This document shows, piece after piece, positions 46,215 to 55,270 of a stretch of DNA of 64,000 bases. Source of the DNA: Aquimarina longa SW024 (lineage in GTDB: Bacteria; Bacteroidota; Bacteroidia; Flavobacteriales; Flavobacteriaceae); NCBI RefSeq assembly GCF_001401755.1, contig NZ_KQ474104.1, positions 79,824 through 143,823 of the forward strand, read 5' to 3'. The stretch's first letter is position 1; every line of letters starts with the position of its first letter. A program made the position numbers and the translations under genes. A model generated the notes under the pieces. It had not been told where the DNA came from. It saw only the letters and a list, made by a program, of their open reading frames with translations, and ran no database searches.

Positions 46215-47072
46215 ATGAGAACACTATCATTTATATGTATATGTCTTCTGGTTATAGGAAATACATATAGTCAAAAAGAAAAAATTAAAGGTAATAAAAT
46301 CGTAAGTACAGAACGATTTGATGTTGATGGATTCCATACTATAGAAATATATGAAAACTTTGAAGTTACATTAGATGAAAGAAGTGACAATCAGGTAAAG
46401 CTTGAGACCGATAGTAATTTACAAAAAGTTATTCAGGTAGAAGTAAAAGATAGTATTCTAACGATTACATCCGACAAAGAATTACGACGTGCAAAAGCAT
46501 TAAATTTAGACATTTCTTATGCTTCAGAATTAAAAAAAATAATACTCCATGATAAAGTTATTGTAAAATCATTATCTCCTATCAAAACCAATCAGCTTAT
46601 ACTAAATGTAAATGATTATGCAGATGTATTTCTATCAATAGATGCCAACAATATAAGCTGTACTGCTTATGGTAAACCAGAAATAGAATTACATAGTACT
46701 GCTAAAGAGGTGATGTATCAACTTAATGACAATTCAAAATTAAAAGGAATCGTTACCGCAGATCATCTTAAAGTAGATTTATACCAAAAAACATCTGCTA
46801 AACTCGAAGGAGAAGTACAGTCTATGTTAGTTCGAACAGATAACGATACTGATTTCTATGGTGAAAAATTAAATGCGATGAAGACATCATTAATCGCTGA
46901 AGGATCTAGCGATTGTTATATTCTAACCAATGAAGAAATTTCTATCGATGCCAAAGAAAAAACTGAAATTTACCTCATCGGAAACCCTAAAATTACTATA
47001 GAAAGTTTTACTAATGAAGCTATTTTATATAAAAAAGAAATAGACTATACTCCTAGTAGATTTAGATACTAA
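46215..47072 (+). CDS. DUF2807 secreted protein, second copy
   Basis: The 285-residue protein has a signal peptide ending near GNTYSQ. RFDVDGFHTIEIYENFEVTLDERSDNQVKLETD is the typical head-GIN start, and the remaining residues form parallel beta strands (VDLYQKTSAKLEGEVQSML, then NDTDFYGEKLNAM). It is separated from the first DUF2807 gene by a strong terminator and so has its own promoter. It has no clear partner. Confidence 0.82.
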   Translation: MRTLSFICICLLVIGNTYSQKEKIKGNKIVSTERFDVDGFHTIEIYENFEVTLDERSDNQVKLETDSNLQKVIQVEVKDSILTITSDKELRRAKALNLDISYASELKKIILHDKVIVKSLSPIKTNQLILNVNDYADVFLSIDANNISCTAYGKPEIELHSTAKEVMYQLNDNSKLKGIVTADHLKVDLYQKTSAKLEGEVQSMLVRTDNDTDFYGEKLNAMKTSLIAEGSSDCYILTNEEISIDAKEKTEIYLIGNPKITIESFTNEAILYKKEIDYTPSRFRY

Positions 47073-47126
47073 TACTATTTATTGTTTAGGTTTAAAATAG
47101 AAATAAATTGTAGTTTTTACTACCAT

Positions 47127-47168
47127 AAAAAAAGAGATATCTGTTAGTTTACAGATACCTCTTTTTTT
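47127..47168. terminator. Bidirectional terminator between DUF2807 and trxB
   Basis: An 18-bp stem with one mismatch (47127-47144 with 47151-47168) is flanked by A and T runs and lies between convergent genes. Confidence 0.85.
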
Positions 47169-47205
47169 TATGTATGTATATATATAAATTAAGATTTAGT
47201 ATCAA

Positions 47206-48174
47206 TTATGCCGACACTTCTTCATTAGTTTCTATAGTTGCTAAATACCGTTCTGCGTCTAGTGCTGCCATACATCCTGTTCCTGCTGCAGTAACAGCTT
47301 GTCTATATTCTTTGTCCTGTACATCTCCTGATGCAAATACTCCGGGTAAATTCGTTTTTGTAGACTTACCCTCGGTAATAATATACCCAGTATCATCCAT
47401 ATCAATCTGCCCCTTAAAAATATCGGTATTAGGCTTATGACCTATTGCGATAAACAAACCAGTAATTTCAATTTCTTCTTTTTCTCCAGACTGATTATTT
47501 ACCGTACGTAATCCTTCTACAACCTGCTCTCCTAATACCTCATCTACCTCTGTATTATATTTTACAGTAAGATTCGGAGTATTATTTACACGATGTTGCA
47601 TAGCCTTAGAAGCTCTCATAAAATCTTTACGCACCAACATAGTTACATGAGAACATATATTAGCCAGATATGTAGCTTCTTCTGCTGCAGTATCTCCTGC
47701 TCCTACTATAGCTACATTTTGATTTTTATAGAAAAAACCATCACATACTGCACAAGCTGATACTCCTCCTCCTCTTAATTTTTGCTCACTTGGCAAACCA
47801 AGATATTTAGCAGTAGCACCTGTAGAGATAATTACAGCTTCTGCTTCAATCTGCGTTGTATTATCAACAGTAACCTTATGGATACCTCCTACTTCTTTAC
47901 TAAAATCAACCGCAGTTACCATTCCAATACGCACTTCTGTACCAAAACGCTCTGCTTGCTGTTGTAATTGCACCATCATTGTTGGACCATCAATACCTTC
48001 TGGATATCCAGGAAAATTGTCTACCTCTGTAGTTGTAGTCAATTGCCCACCAGGTTCCATACCAGTATACATAATGGGTTTAAGATCTGCTCTTGCTGCA
48101 TATATTGCCGCAGTATACCCTGCAGGTCCTGAACCTATAATCAGGCATTTTATTCTCTCTATTGTATCAGACAT
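47206..48174 (-). CDS. trxB: Thioredoxin-disulfide reductase TrxB
   Basis: The 322-residue flavoenzyme has the FAD-binding IIGSGPAGYTAAIYAARA near the start, the redox-active CAVC (GGVSACAVCDGFFYKN), the NADPH motif VAIVGAGDTAAEEATYLA, and the final GVFASGDVQDKEYRQAVTAAGTGCMAALDAERYL. It reduces thioredoxin with NADPH. Length is normal. It is a single gene on the minus strand. Confidence 0.97.
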   Translation of the reverse strand: MSDTIERIKCLIIGSGPAGYTAAIYAARADLKPIMYTGMEPGGQLTTTTEVDNFPGYPEGIDGPTMMVQLQQQAERFGTEVRIGMVTAVDFSKEVGGIHKVTVDNTTQIEAEAVIISTGATAKYLGLPSEQKLRGGGVSACAVCDGFFYKNQNVAIVGAGDTAAEEATYLANICSHVTMLVRKDFMRASKAMQHRVNNTPNLTVKYNTEVDEVLGEQVVEGLRTVNNQSGEKEEIEITGLFIAIGHKPNTDIFKGQIDMDDTGYIITEGKSTKTNLPGVFASGDVQDKEYRQAVTAAGTGCMAALDAERYLATIETNEEVSA

Positions 48175-48310
48175 ATTCGCTATCTTTTTATGTACTGTAA
48201 AAGTAGCAATTTGATTAGAAACCTTACAGTAAAATTATTAAGAATTATTATCTACCTATAAAGACTAGTTATTAAACTTTTCTAAAAAACCTAAAACAAT
48301 ATAGCAATTA

Positions 48311-48360
48311 TAGCTCTAAAAAAACGCCAAGATAAAAATACTCGACGTTTTTAAGAGCTA
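48311..48360 (-). terminator. Imperfect hairpin after the surface-protein operon
   Basis: TAGCTCT plus an A-rich stretch pairs with CGTTTTT and AGAGCTA; the stem is about 15 bp with a bulge. It lies downstream of the 338-residue gene on the minus strand but lacks a clear T tract, so it may be a weak terminator or an RNA 3' hairpin. Confidence 0.4.
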
Positions 48361-48469
48361 TTATATTAATAATAGTATGTTACTATACAATCATTGTTTT
48401 TTTAGTATTTGTCTAAACTATTTTTAATTAAAAAAACTTATTTATGTAAGAGTTTTAAAAGCATTAGTT

Positions 48470-49486
48470 CTAATTTACATTTATCTTGCTTCCACAACTT
48501 TGATTAGCGGTAACAATTAAGGTACCATTACTTGCAGACGAATTTCCATCAAAGCTATAATATTGGTTTTTCTTACAATTAAAAGTGCCTCTTCCATTTG
48601 CAGAAACTCTTGATCCATTGCTAGAGCCTTCTTGATATATATAAATATCTTTTCCTGTATTATTATTAATAGTCACTTCGTTTTCAAGACTGCTTTGTCT
48701 AGCATCTGCATTTCTTTCTTTAATACGCTTATACTCTGCAGAATTATACCAATCATCTCTTTGCTTATTAATAGCTCCTATTATAAATTTTCTAATCTGA
48801 TCTATATTTTCAATAAGTGCTTCATTTTTAGGAGTCTGTATCCATTTTGCATATACTTCTTGTTGTTTATTATATGCATTATCCAAATATTCCTGAAGGG
48901 TTTTATGAGGTTGCATCGCCTTCATTTTCTTAGGAGATTTCATCACTTCTTTCATCTTTTTTAATCCTCCCATTTTTTTAGCTTGATACTCTAATACAGC
49001 CTTGAGTTCATAATTATCCTTATCAACCCATTCTTTGATCACATAAATTTTACCCTCTATGAAAACCAATCGGTTTCCATCAGACAGTCTATTAATTCTA
49101 GGAGAGTACCCTATTTCTTTTTGCATTGCTGGGCTTCCTTCATAGACTTTTTGAACATAGGTTATCGGGAATGCTTCATTATCTGGTAAAAACATGGTTT
49201 CTTTATGGTCATCGGGACGATTAACATCTTCTCTAAATAACATATATACTTCCTTATGAACCCCAGGTTGAACTGTATAGTCTTTAAAATTGGTGATTTT
49301 ATATAGTAATACATCCAATCCTCCTTCATAATCACCACTACTACTTTGCTGTGTTAAATACGCTGTATAATTTCCTAACTGTATCGACTCTAGTTGTTGG
49401 GTTTGATGTTTTATCTCTCCCTGTGCTTTTAGATTATGACTAAAAAACAGTATGCATACTACTGCTAATAATGTGATATTTTTCAT
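48470..49486 (-). CDS. Secreted protein of unknown function (third gene of surface operon)
   Basis: The 338-residue protein has a signal peptide ending near NLKAQ. A middle helical, Lys-rich region (about 165-275) contains KKMGGLKKMKEVMKSPKKMKAM. The last 65 residues (INNNTGKDIYIYQEGSSNGSR..., with two Cys in FNCKKN and QSCGSK) look like a small beta domain. I do not recognise a family. It lies 44 bases after the LamG gene and is probably cotranscribed with it and the cadherin/NHL gene. Confidence 0.7.
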   Translation of the reverse strand: MKNITLLAVVCILFFSHNLKAQGEIKHQTQQLESIQLGNYTAYLTQQSSSGDYEGGLDVLLYKITNFKDYTVQPGVHKEVYMLFREDVNRPDDHKETMFLPDNEAFPITYVQKVYEGSPAMQKEIGYSPRINRLSDGNRLVFIEGKIYVIKEWVDKDNYELKAVLEYQAKKMGGLKKMKEVMKSPKKMKAMQPHKTLQEYLDNAYNKQQEVYAKWIQTPKNEALIENIDQIRKFIIGAINKQRDDWYNSAEYKRIKERNADARQSSLENEVTINNNTGKDIYIYQEGSSNGSRVSANGRGTFNCKKNQYYSFDGNSSASNGTLIVTANQSCGSKINVN

Positions 49487-49530
49487 AAAATATTTTTTAA
49501 AATTTTATATTTGATAAATAATGAGACATA

Positions 49531-50622
49531 TTAGAAGTTATCTTCCCAAATCGCTTTTACTTCATCAACACCTAAGGTTCTGTCATAGAATGCCATATCA
49601 TCAAGTATCCCAATGAATGGAACTTCGGAACACACCTCTCCATTACTGTTTAATCTATTTCCTAATCCCAAATGACTCGCTGTATCTTCTATATCAAACG
49701 GAAATGTTCCTCCACTTTCATTAGCAGTAAAAGACTCTGTTGCACCATTAAGAAAAATTTTAATTCGATCAGTACCGTCGTTTGTATCTACTGTACCATC
49801 ATAATTTAATACCACATGATACCATTGATCTAACTGTACATCGGTCTCTCCTCTAAAACCTCTATAAGCATTAGTCGTATTACCGTAGTATACAGGTGCT
49901 ATCTTACCATCTTTAATCCTCAGAATAAATTCCTGCTCATTCTCCCCACAGCTAGTATTTTGTGAAAGTTTTGATACTATGGTACTATTACTAACAAAGG
50001 TTGTTGGTTTCATCCAAAAAGATATTGCAAACTGCTTATCTTCTCCTGCAAAATGCATAACGTCTCCCAGACCTGCAAATACACCCGCTTCAGAAAAGTT
50101 TAGAGCTTTACCTGTTTTATCATTTCTATCATTTGCTGGAGTTAGTGCATTCATTGTACCATTGTTATTTGCTGTATCATCTACTACATCTCCCTCTAAT
50201 TTATAATAACCTACTAATCCATTTTGTGGAATCTTTACATCATTAAGGGTTATAGTGATTTTAGCATTTTTTGAAGCATCACCAGTAGACACTTCCACAA
50301 CAGCAGTTATAGAAGGGTTAGTTTCAAAATCGAACAACGCTTTATTTTTTACGGTAAGCTCGCCAGAAGTAGTGTTTATACTTAATGCTCCTGATGGTTT
50401 TTCGTCTTTAAGCTTAAACGTTACTTTACCCTGATTTGCAGTACCCGACACTTTGGTTATGCGTGCTCCCGATTGTGGGTTCTCATTGATAGAAACAGCT
50501 ACATCCTTAGTGGATATTGTGGTAACAACAGTTACAGTAGCATCATCATCTTTGCTGCAATTGGTAAACATTAAAACAGCACTAATTGCAAATGGGATTA
50601 AAGTTTTTGATATTTTTTTCAT
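49531..50622 (-). CDS. LamG-type lipoprotein with cadherin-like domain
   Basis: The 363-residue protein has a lipobox VLMFTNC (Cys about 22). Residues about 40-128 are cadherin-like (ISTKDVAVSINENPQSGARITKVSGT, FDFETNPSITAVVEV). Residues about 135-360 are a concanavalin-like LamG domain: GLVGYYKLEGDVVDDTANNNGTM, FAISFWMKPT, WYHVVLNYDGTV, and the final IGILDDMAFYDRTL. It is probably a surface ligand-binding lipoprotein. It follows the cadherin/NHL gene after a 78-base gap. Confidence 0.85.
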   Translation of the reverse strand: MKKISKTLIPFAISAVLMFTNCSKDDDATVTVVTTISTKDVAVSINENPQSGARITKVSGTANQGKVTFKLKDEKPSGALSINTTSGELTVKNKALFDFETNPSITAVVEVSTGDASKNAKITITLNDVKIPQNGLVGYYKLEGDVVDDTANNNGTMNALTPANDRNDKTGKALNFSEAGVFAGLGDVMHFAGEDKQFAISFWMKPTTFVSNSTIVSKLSQNTSCGENEQEFILRIKDGKIAPVYYGNTTNAYRGFRGETDVQLDQWYHVVLNYDGTVDTNDGTDRIKIFLNGATESFTANESGGTFPFDIEDTASHLGLGNRLNSNGEVCSEVPFIGILDDMAFYDRTLGVDEVKAIWEDNF

Positions 50623-50700
50623 TTTGTTTATTGTTTAAATTTTGGGTACATTATTGTTTTCTTATCCATCAACCTGAGATCAGGTTTATTCAATCTATTT

Positions 50701-52662
50701 CTAAGATGTTTGCTGAAAAGTTATTTTTCGAATGCTCTTATTTTTTATATCACCTACGTAAAGATTTCCAGAAGCGTCTATTGTTATACCCCCTAATTCA
50801 TTAAATTTTGCCACGGTTCCATCACCATTTTGGTTACCTGCATTTCCTGATTGTCCTGCCACAGTGGTAACCTCTCCTGCAGGAGTTATTTTACGTATTG
50901 TATAGGTTTCGCTAACATATAGATTTCCAGAAGTATCTATTGTTATTCCTGTAAGATTATTAAACTTTGCTGCACTACCTGTTCCATCTGCATAACCTCT
51001 AGATGAACCTGCCAAAGTAGATACTTGACCAGAAGGGGTTATTTTTCTGATTCGATGATTACCATCTGTTACATAAAAATTACCCGAAGCATCTATAATC
51101 AAATCTTTTGGAATAGTAAATTCGGCAAAGTTTGCTCCTCCATTCATACTTCCAGCTCCATTTCCTCCAGCAAAAGTGGTTACCACTCCTGCAGGTGTAA
51201 TTTTTCTGATAGCATGGTTATTACCGTCTGCTACATACAGATTTCCTGAAGCATCTATAACGATACCTGTTGGACTGGCAAAACGAGCTGCAGAGCCTGT
51301 ACCATTAACCAACCCTCTATTGTTTGGAGATCCAGCAAAAGTGGTAACATCTCCTGCGGGTGTAATTTTTCTAATAACAGCTGTACCTTGATCACATACA
51401 TAAAAATTACCTGAAGCATCTTTCACTATTCCCGAAGGGTTACCAAATCTAGCCGCTGTACCCATAGCATCTACTGTACCATATTGCCCACTACCTGCAA
51501 ATGTACTTACTACTACTGAACCGGTTCCCTGTATCATTTTACGAATATGATTACGGTTTTTATCTGCTACATAAAAATTACCCGAAGCATCTATAATAAG
51601 ATCTCTGGGGCTAAAAAGAACGTTTTTTGACGGTGATCCTACAAATGTACTTACCGTTATACCAGATGTTGTTTCTACTACATCGGTTACATTAATTTTT
51701 ACACCATGCTGCAAAACTATTAGATCTCCATCGGTTACCTGTACTGTAACTGTATGACTTGTTTGGGTTTCGTAATCCAACATTTTTCCCGTTGCCAGAC
51801 TTATTTCTCCTGAACTATTAATCTCAAAAAGATTACCTGGGTTATTATTAAGGGTATACATTAGAGTATCGCCATCAGGATCCGTTGCTGCTACCGTACC
51901 TATGATAACCGTATCATCGATATCTTCTGGTTGACTAAACGTATAATTCTGATCTGGGATTGTTGGTGCTTCATTTACATCGCTTACATTAATAGTAATC
52001 TGAGCAGATGCGGTAAGTGTACCATCATTTACAGTAACTGTTACCGTATGACTTGTAAGGACTTCATAATCTAAAAACCCTGATTTTAGTTTAATCTCAT
52101 TACCTGTCATCTCAAACTCGGCTAAAGCTCCTGTTGAATTAGCGACAGTATAAGTTAGGTTATCGCCATCAGGATCCGTAGCAATTACAGTTCCTATCAC
52201 AGTACCTAATGGTGAGTTTTCTGCTACACTAAACGTTTGGTCTGCAATTACCGGTGGCATGTTTTCATCTACATCGATAACAGTAATCGTTATTTTTGCA
52301 GCGGCTTTGGATTTACCATCGGTTACTTCTACAGTAATCTCATGAGTTGTTTTGGTTTCAAAATCTAATGTTTTTCCTGCTGCCAGGCTTAGTGCTCCTG
52401 TTTTGGTGATTTCGAATAGGTTATCACTGTTTGCTGTAATGCTATAACTTAATTCATCTTTATCTGCATCGGTAGCTTTTACAGTACCAAATATGTCTGC
52501 ATCTGTTGCAGATTCTGATGCGTTAAAGGATTGCGCCTCAATCTTTGGTGCTTTATTCGTTGGTGTAGGAGTTGTTGCATCATCATCTTTGCTACAAGAT
52601 AATGCTAGTATCGCTATAGATAGCAATAGTAGTTTAATTATTTTTATAGTATAGTTTCTCAT
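50701..52662 (-). CDS. Cadherin and NHL repeat lipoprotein
   Basis: The 653-residue protein has a lipobox AILALSC (Cys about 23), three tandem cadherin repeats (about 38-325) and a C-terminal beta-propeller of six NHL-like units. Each cadherin unit carries the DADxD or DPDGD calcium motif and LDFET/LDYET. The NHL units are recognised by the recurrent (I/L)xxDxSGNxYVxDxxxxxIRKI at about 50-residue spacing. It is a surface protein likely to bind other proteins or glycans. A predicted LytTR site lies 304 bases upstream, beyond a long AT-rich leader. Confidence 0.92.
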   Translation of the reverse strand: MRNYTIKIIKLLLLSIAILALSCSKDDDATTPTPTNKAPKIEAQSFNASESATDADIFGTVKATDADKDELSYSITANSDNLFEITKTGALSLAAGKTLDFETKTTHEITVEVTDGKSKAAAKITITVIDVDENMPPVIADQTFSVAENSPLGTVIGTVIATDPDGDNLTYTVANSTGALAEFEMTGNEIKLKSGFLDYEVLTSHTVTVTVNDGTLTASAQITINVSDVNEAPTIPDQNYTFSQPEDIDDTVIIGTVAATDPDGDTLMYTLNNNPGNLFEINSSGEISLATGKMLDYETQTSHTVTVQVTDGDLIVLQHGVKINVTDVVETTSGITVSTFVGSPSKNVLFSPRDLIIDASGNFYVADKNRNHIRKMIQGTGSVVVSTFAGSGQYGTVDAMGTAARFGNPSGIVKDASGNFYVCDQGTAVIRKITPAGDVTTFAGSPNNRGLVNGTGSAARFASPTGIVIDASGNLYVADGNNHAIRKITPAGVVTTFAGGNGAGSMNGGANFAEFTIPKDLIIDASGNFYVTDGNHRIRKITPSGQVSTLAGSSRGYADGTGSAAKFNNLTGITIDTSGNLYVSETYTIRKITPAGEVTTVAGQSGNAGNQNGDGTVAKFNELGGITIDASGNLYVGDIKNKSIRKITFQQTS

Positions 52663-52965
52663 TCTGGGTTACTTTTTTTGATTTTTGTATTCAATTTATA
52701 ATAGGGAGTAATAGAAAAGCTAAAGGTTACCCTCTTAAATATTCTTTTTTTTAAGAACATCGTATTCTCTAGCATTTATCTAGTATTAAAACATAGGGTA
52801 AGATTTTGTTTTAGTGAAGTAATCAAACTCTGTTGTAGTATTAAAAAATGTATCACATATCATTGTAGAGATTCCATTTAGGGTAATTTTTTGTATCATA
52901 CTTTTTGTTTTAGAATTTATAATTCTCAACAAGAATACAGACAACTGTGCAAAAGCATACAAATG

Positions 52966-52995
52966 AGTTTGTGAAACGCTATTTGAGTTTGTGAA
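52966..52995. promoter_or_regulatory. Candidate LytTR binding site C
   Basis: Direct repeats AGTTTGTGAA at 52966-52975 and 52986-52995 are separated by 10 bases (20-base period). Both halves fit the published LytTR pattern [TA][AC][CA]GTTN[AG][TG] with one mismatch. The site lies between the divergent cadherin/NHL gene and the toxin locus. Confidence 0.6.
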
Positions 52996-53060
52996 TGGAA
53001 AAAAAACGCCTAAAAAACATATAATCTATTGATAACATGAAATATAAAAAACAGAAGCCC

Positions 53061-53281
53061 TTTACATTTTTATAAAATTTACTCACACCCTTGCAACAGT
53101 TATTTACATTTTTGTGAAGAACTCTTGCACCCCTGTAACAGCTATTTACATTTTTGCGAAGAACTCTCGCACCTCTGCAACAGCTATTTACATTTTTGCG
53201 AAGAACTCTCGCACCCTTGCAACAGCTATTTACATTTTTGCGAAGAGCTCTCGCAGGGGTGCGAGAGCTATTTACATTGTT
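53061..53281. repeat. 42-bp tandem repeat with a perfect hairpin in the last unit
   Basis: Five units with an exact period of 42 bases begin at 53061, 53103, 53145, 53187 and 53229, with the sixth start TTTACATTG at 53271. Each unit runs TTTACATTTTT, GCGAAGAACTCTCGCA, then a pyrimidine-rich piece and GCAACAGCTA. The fifth unit carries a perfect 10-bp hairpin, AGCTCTCGCA facing TGCGAGAGCT. A second weaker 21-base periodicity is visible (TTGC at both 0 and 21). Because 42 is divisible by 3, long open frames appear on the minus strand, but they encode no plausible protein. Confidence 0.85.
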
Positions 53282-53567
53282 GATAATTAGTGTTTTGCAA
53301 TAACAATGGATATCCTCTCCATAGTGCATCAAAATCTATACTAGATAGCATTAGAATAAAAGATAAAACTATAAACAACCAGAAACTAATAACTCAAAAA
53401 TGATACGTAAAAACCACATAAGTTGTGTGGTTATTGATCATCGATTAAACCATGTTTTTATAATATATTTACCGACCTCGTTACCCCTTTACAATTTTAG
53501 TTAACATAAAGAATAGTAGTTAGATATAATCATAAACTAAAACCATAAACTAATCAAAGAATAAAGG

Positions 53568-53678
53568 ATGGCATTACATAATATAAGTGTTTATATAGGC
53601 GGGAAACCACTATTACAGTATACCTATTTTAAAAGAAGTACCATTAAAGTAACACTCTCCGATAAAAATATCTTATAA
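53568..53678 (+). CDS. Short ORF before the toxin gene, possible VgrG-type remnant
   Basis: The 36-codon ORF has a ribosome-binding-like AAAGGA just upstream and begins MALHNISVYIGGKPLLQYTY. Its start is similar in style to the first residues of VgrG-like tail spike proteins (MAL.., GKPL..). It ends 10 bases before the toxin start. It may be a truncated fragment of a secretion component, a small coupled leader, or chance. No more of the parent protein is seen in any frame here. Confidence 0.35.
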   Translation: MALHNISVYIGGKPLLQYTYFKRSTIKVTLSDKNIL

Positions 53679-53688
53679 AAACAGCACC

Positions 53689-55266
53689 ATGCCACATGAT
53701 TTAGAATATATCGTAAAAGACGCATTAATGATGTGTGATAAAGGAGCACTACCCGCCCCATTTACTCCCACATCTAATACCCATATAAAAATCAATAGCT
53801 GTTTAGTCACCACCAAATCCGATAAAGCCCCCATGACTAATATCCCTTCTTTTGGTGCATGCGCTGTAAAAAACGGGAACCCTTGCACACCTGCCCCAAT
53901 AGATTGGACAGATACCTATAAGGTAAAAGTAAAAGGGCAAGAAACCATACTTTTTAAAAGTAAAATGCCCTGTAGTACAGGTGGTAAAATAGAATTTATT
54001 ACCAGTGGACAAATACCCATACCCCCAGAAGAGTATGACAAACTCATGGAAGAACATGGAGAAGATGATGATAGTGGTTGGGGTTGGTGGGATACCGCAG
54101 AGTTAATACCCGTAGTAGGTAATATTATCGGTATGGTGCGCGAGGGAGCAAAAGGCAATTGGGGTATGGTTGCCCTTAATGCAGGGTTTTTGGTCTTAGA
54201 TATTGTTACATTGGGTACAGCCTCCATTGGTACAGCTGCTGTAAAAGGAGCAATAAAAGGAGGTATAAAAGTAGCCGCTAAAAAAACAGCTCAAAAAGCA
54301 TTACAAGGAGCTGTAAAATTAGGAACCAAACAAGGTCTAAAACAAGTAGGAAAAGGTTTTGCCAAAGCTGCTGCTAAAAGGGTAGATGCTATTGCTAGTC
54401 TCTCAAAAAAAGTTTGTGTCTTTGCTTGTTTTACTTCGGGTACAAAAGTTGCGATAAAAGAAGGGCATAAAAACATAGAAGATATACGAATAGGAGATCT
54501 CGTATGGGCATATAATGAAGAAACAGGAGAAAGTGACCTAAAGCCTGTAGTTACCATTATGGAAAAAGAAATTGATGCCACCATACAACTTACTTTAGGT
54601 AATGAAGTGATAGAGACCACCGCAGAACATCCATTCTATACCCAAAACGGATGGAAAGATGCCGCAGACCTTACCACTACCGATCAGGTAAAAACCAAGA
54701 ATGGCAATTGGCAACGTATCGAAGCCACTAATTTTTTGTATAGCAAAAAGAAAGTCTATAACTTTGAGGTAGCAGATTGGCATACCTATTTTGTAGGGGC
54801 ATGGGAGTGGTTAGTACATAATGCAAAGGTGTGTTTACACGCTCTAGCAAAGACAGGAGTAAAATATGCAAAGAACATTCTTAATGGACAGATGTTTGAC
54901 AAGGCTATGCGAAAAGCATATGGAGCTGCCAATTCGCAGATTAAAATGGCGAATGGGAAGTTTCTAGATGTATTAAAAAATAACCAGATAATTTCTCATA
55001 AATTTACCCAACTATCAGACGTAACTTTTAATACCGCAAAAAAATATATCGATGAGATTGGTAGTAAATATGCTAATCAAACCACAAAAAGTAAAAAGCT
55101 GATAAAACAAGTCGAAACTAAAAAAATGAATCACATACTCGAAATCCCACCGCAGAAAAATGGGATTCCTGACGAGATTTTAAAATATGCAAAGAAGAAG
55201 GGAGTGAAAGTTAGAGAAATTAGTGGAGAAGCATTAAAACAATTTAATAAAATGAAATTCTGGTAA
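53689..55266 (+). CDS. Polymorphic toxin: PAAR-like DUF4280, HINT autoprotease, C-terminal toxin
   Basis: The 525-residue protein has no signal peptide. Residues about 1-110 are DUF4280 (PAAR-like: VKDALMMCDKGALPAPF and SFGACAVKNGNPCTPAPIDWTDTYKV), which caps a contractile-injection spike. Residues about 130-240 are helical and hydrophobic, then basic (pre-toxin region). A HINT/intein-like autoprotease runs from Cys247 (CFTSGT) through TAEHPF (311-316) to VHN (376-378). The next residue is Ala, so cleavage without splicing is expected. Residues 379-525 are the toxin; the core VDVLK-like FLDVLKNNQIISHKF resembles restriction-endonuclease-fold toxins but lacks a clear ExK. Immunity-like genes follow 4 bases later. 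Confidence 0.85.
   Translation: MPHDLEYIVKDALMMCDKGALPAPFTPTSNTHIKINSCLVTTKSDKAPMTNIPSFGACAVKNGNPCTPAPIDWTDTYKVKVKGQETILFKSKMPCSTGGKIEFITSGQIPIPPEEYDKLMEEHGEDDDSGWGWWDTAELIPVVGNIIGMVREGAKGNWGMVALNAGFLVLDIVTLGTASIGTAAVKGAIKGGIKVAAKKTAQKALQGAVKLGTKQGLKQVGKGFAKAAAKRVDAIASLSKKVCVFACFTSGTKVAIKEGHKNIEDIRIGDLVWAYNEETGESDLKPVVTIMEKEIDATIQLTLGNEVIETTAEHPFYTQNGWKDAADLTTTDQVKTKNGNWQRIEATNFLYSKKKVYNFEVADWHTYFVGAWEWLVHNAKVCLHALAKTGVKYAKNILNGQMFDKAMRKAYGAANSQIKMANGKFLDVLKNNQIISHKFTQLSDVTFNTAKKYIDEIGSKYANQTTKSKKLIKQVETKKMNHILEIPPQKNGIPDEILKYAKKKGVKVREISGEALKQFNKMKFW
55006..55060 (+). repeat. Recombination-type homology block, copy 1 (inside toxin gene)
   Basis: This 55-base block encodes the TQLSDVTFNTAKKYIDEI segment of the toxin. 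Near-identical DNA opens both orphan tips at 56070-56124 and 57123-57178. Confidence 0.85.
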
Positions 55267-55270
55267 ACAA

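Noticed and set aside
48632..48964. 110-codon plus-strand hydrophobic frame
   Set aside because: It is an antisense shadow of the Lys-rich region of the secreted 338-residue gene.
52979..53332. 117-codon minus-strand frame with 14-residue repeats rich in Cys, Lys and Arg
   Set aside because: The 42-bp period keeps all frames open. The coded peptide has no signal, domain or ribosome-binding site, so it is most likely a repeat artefact.
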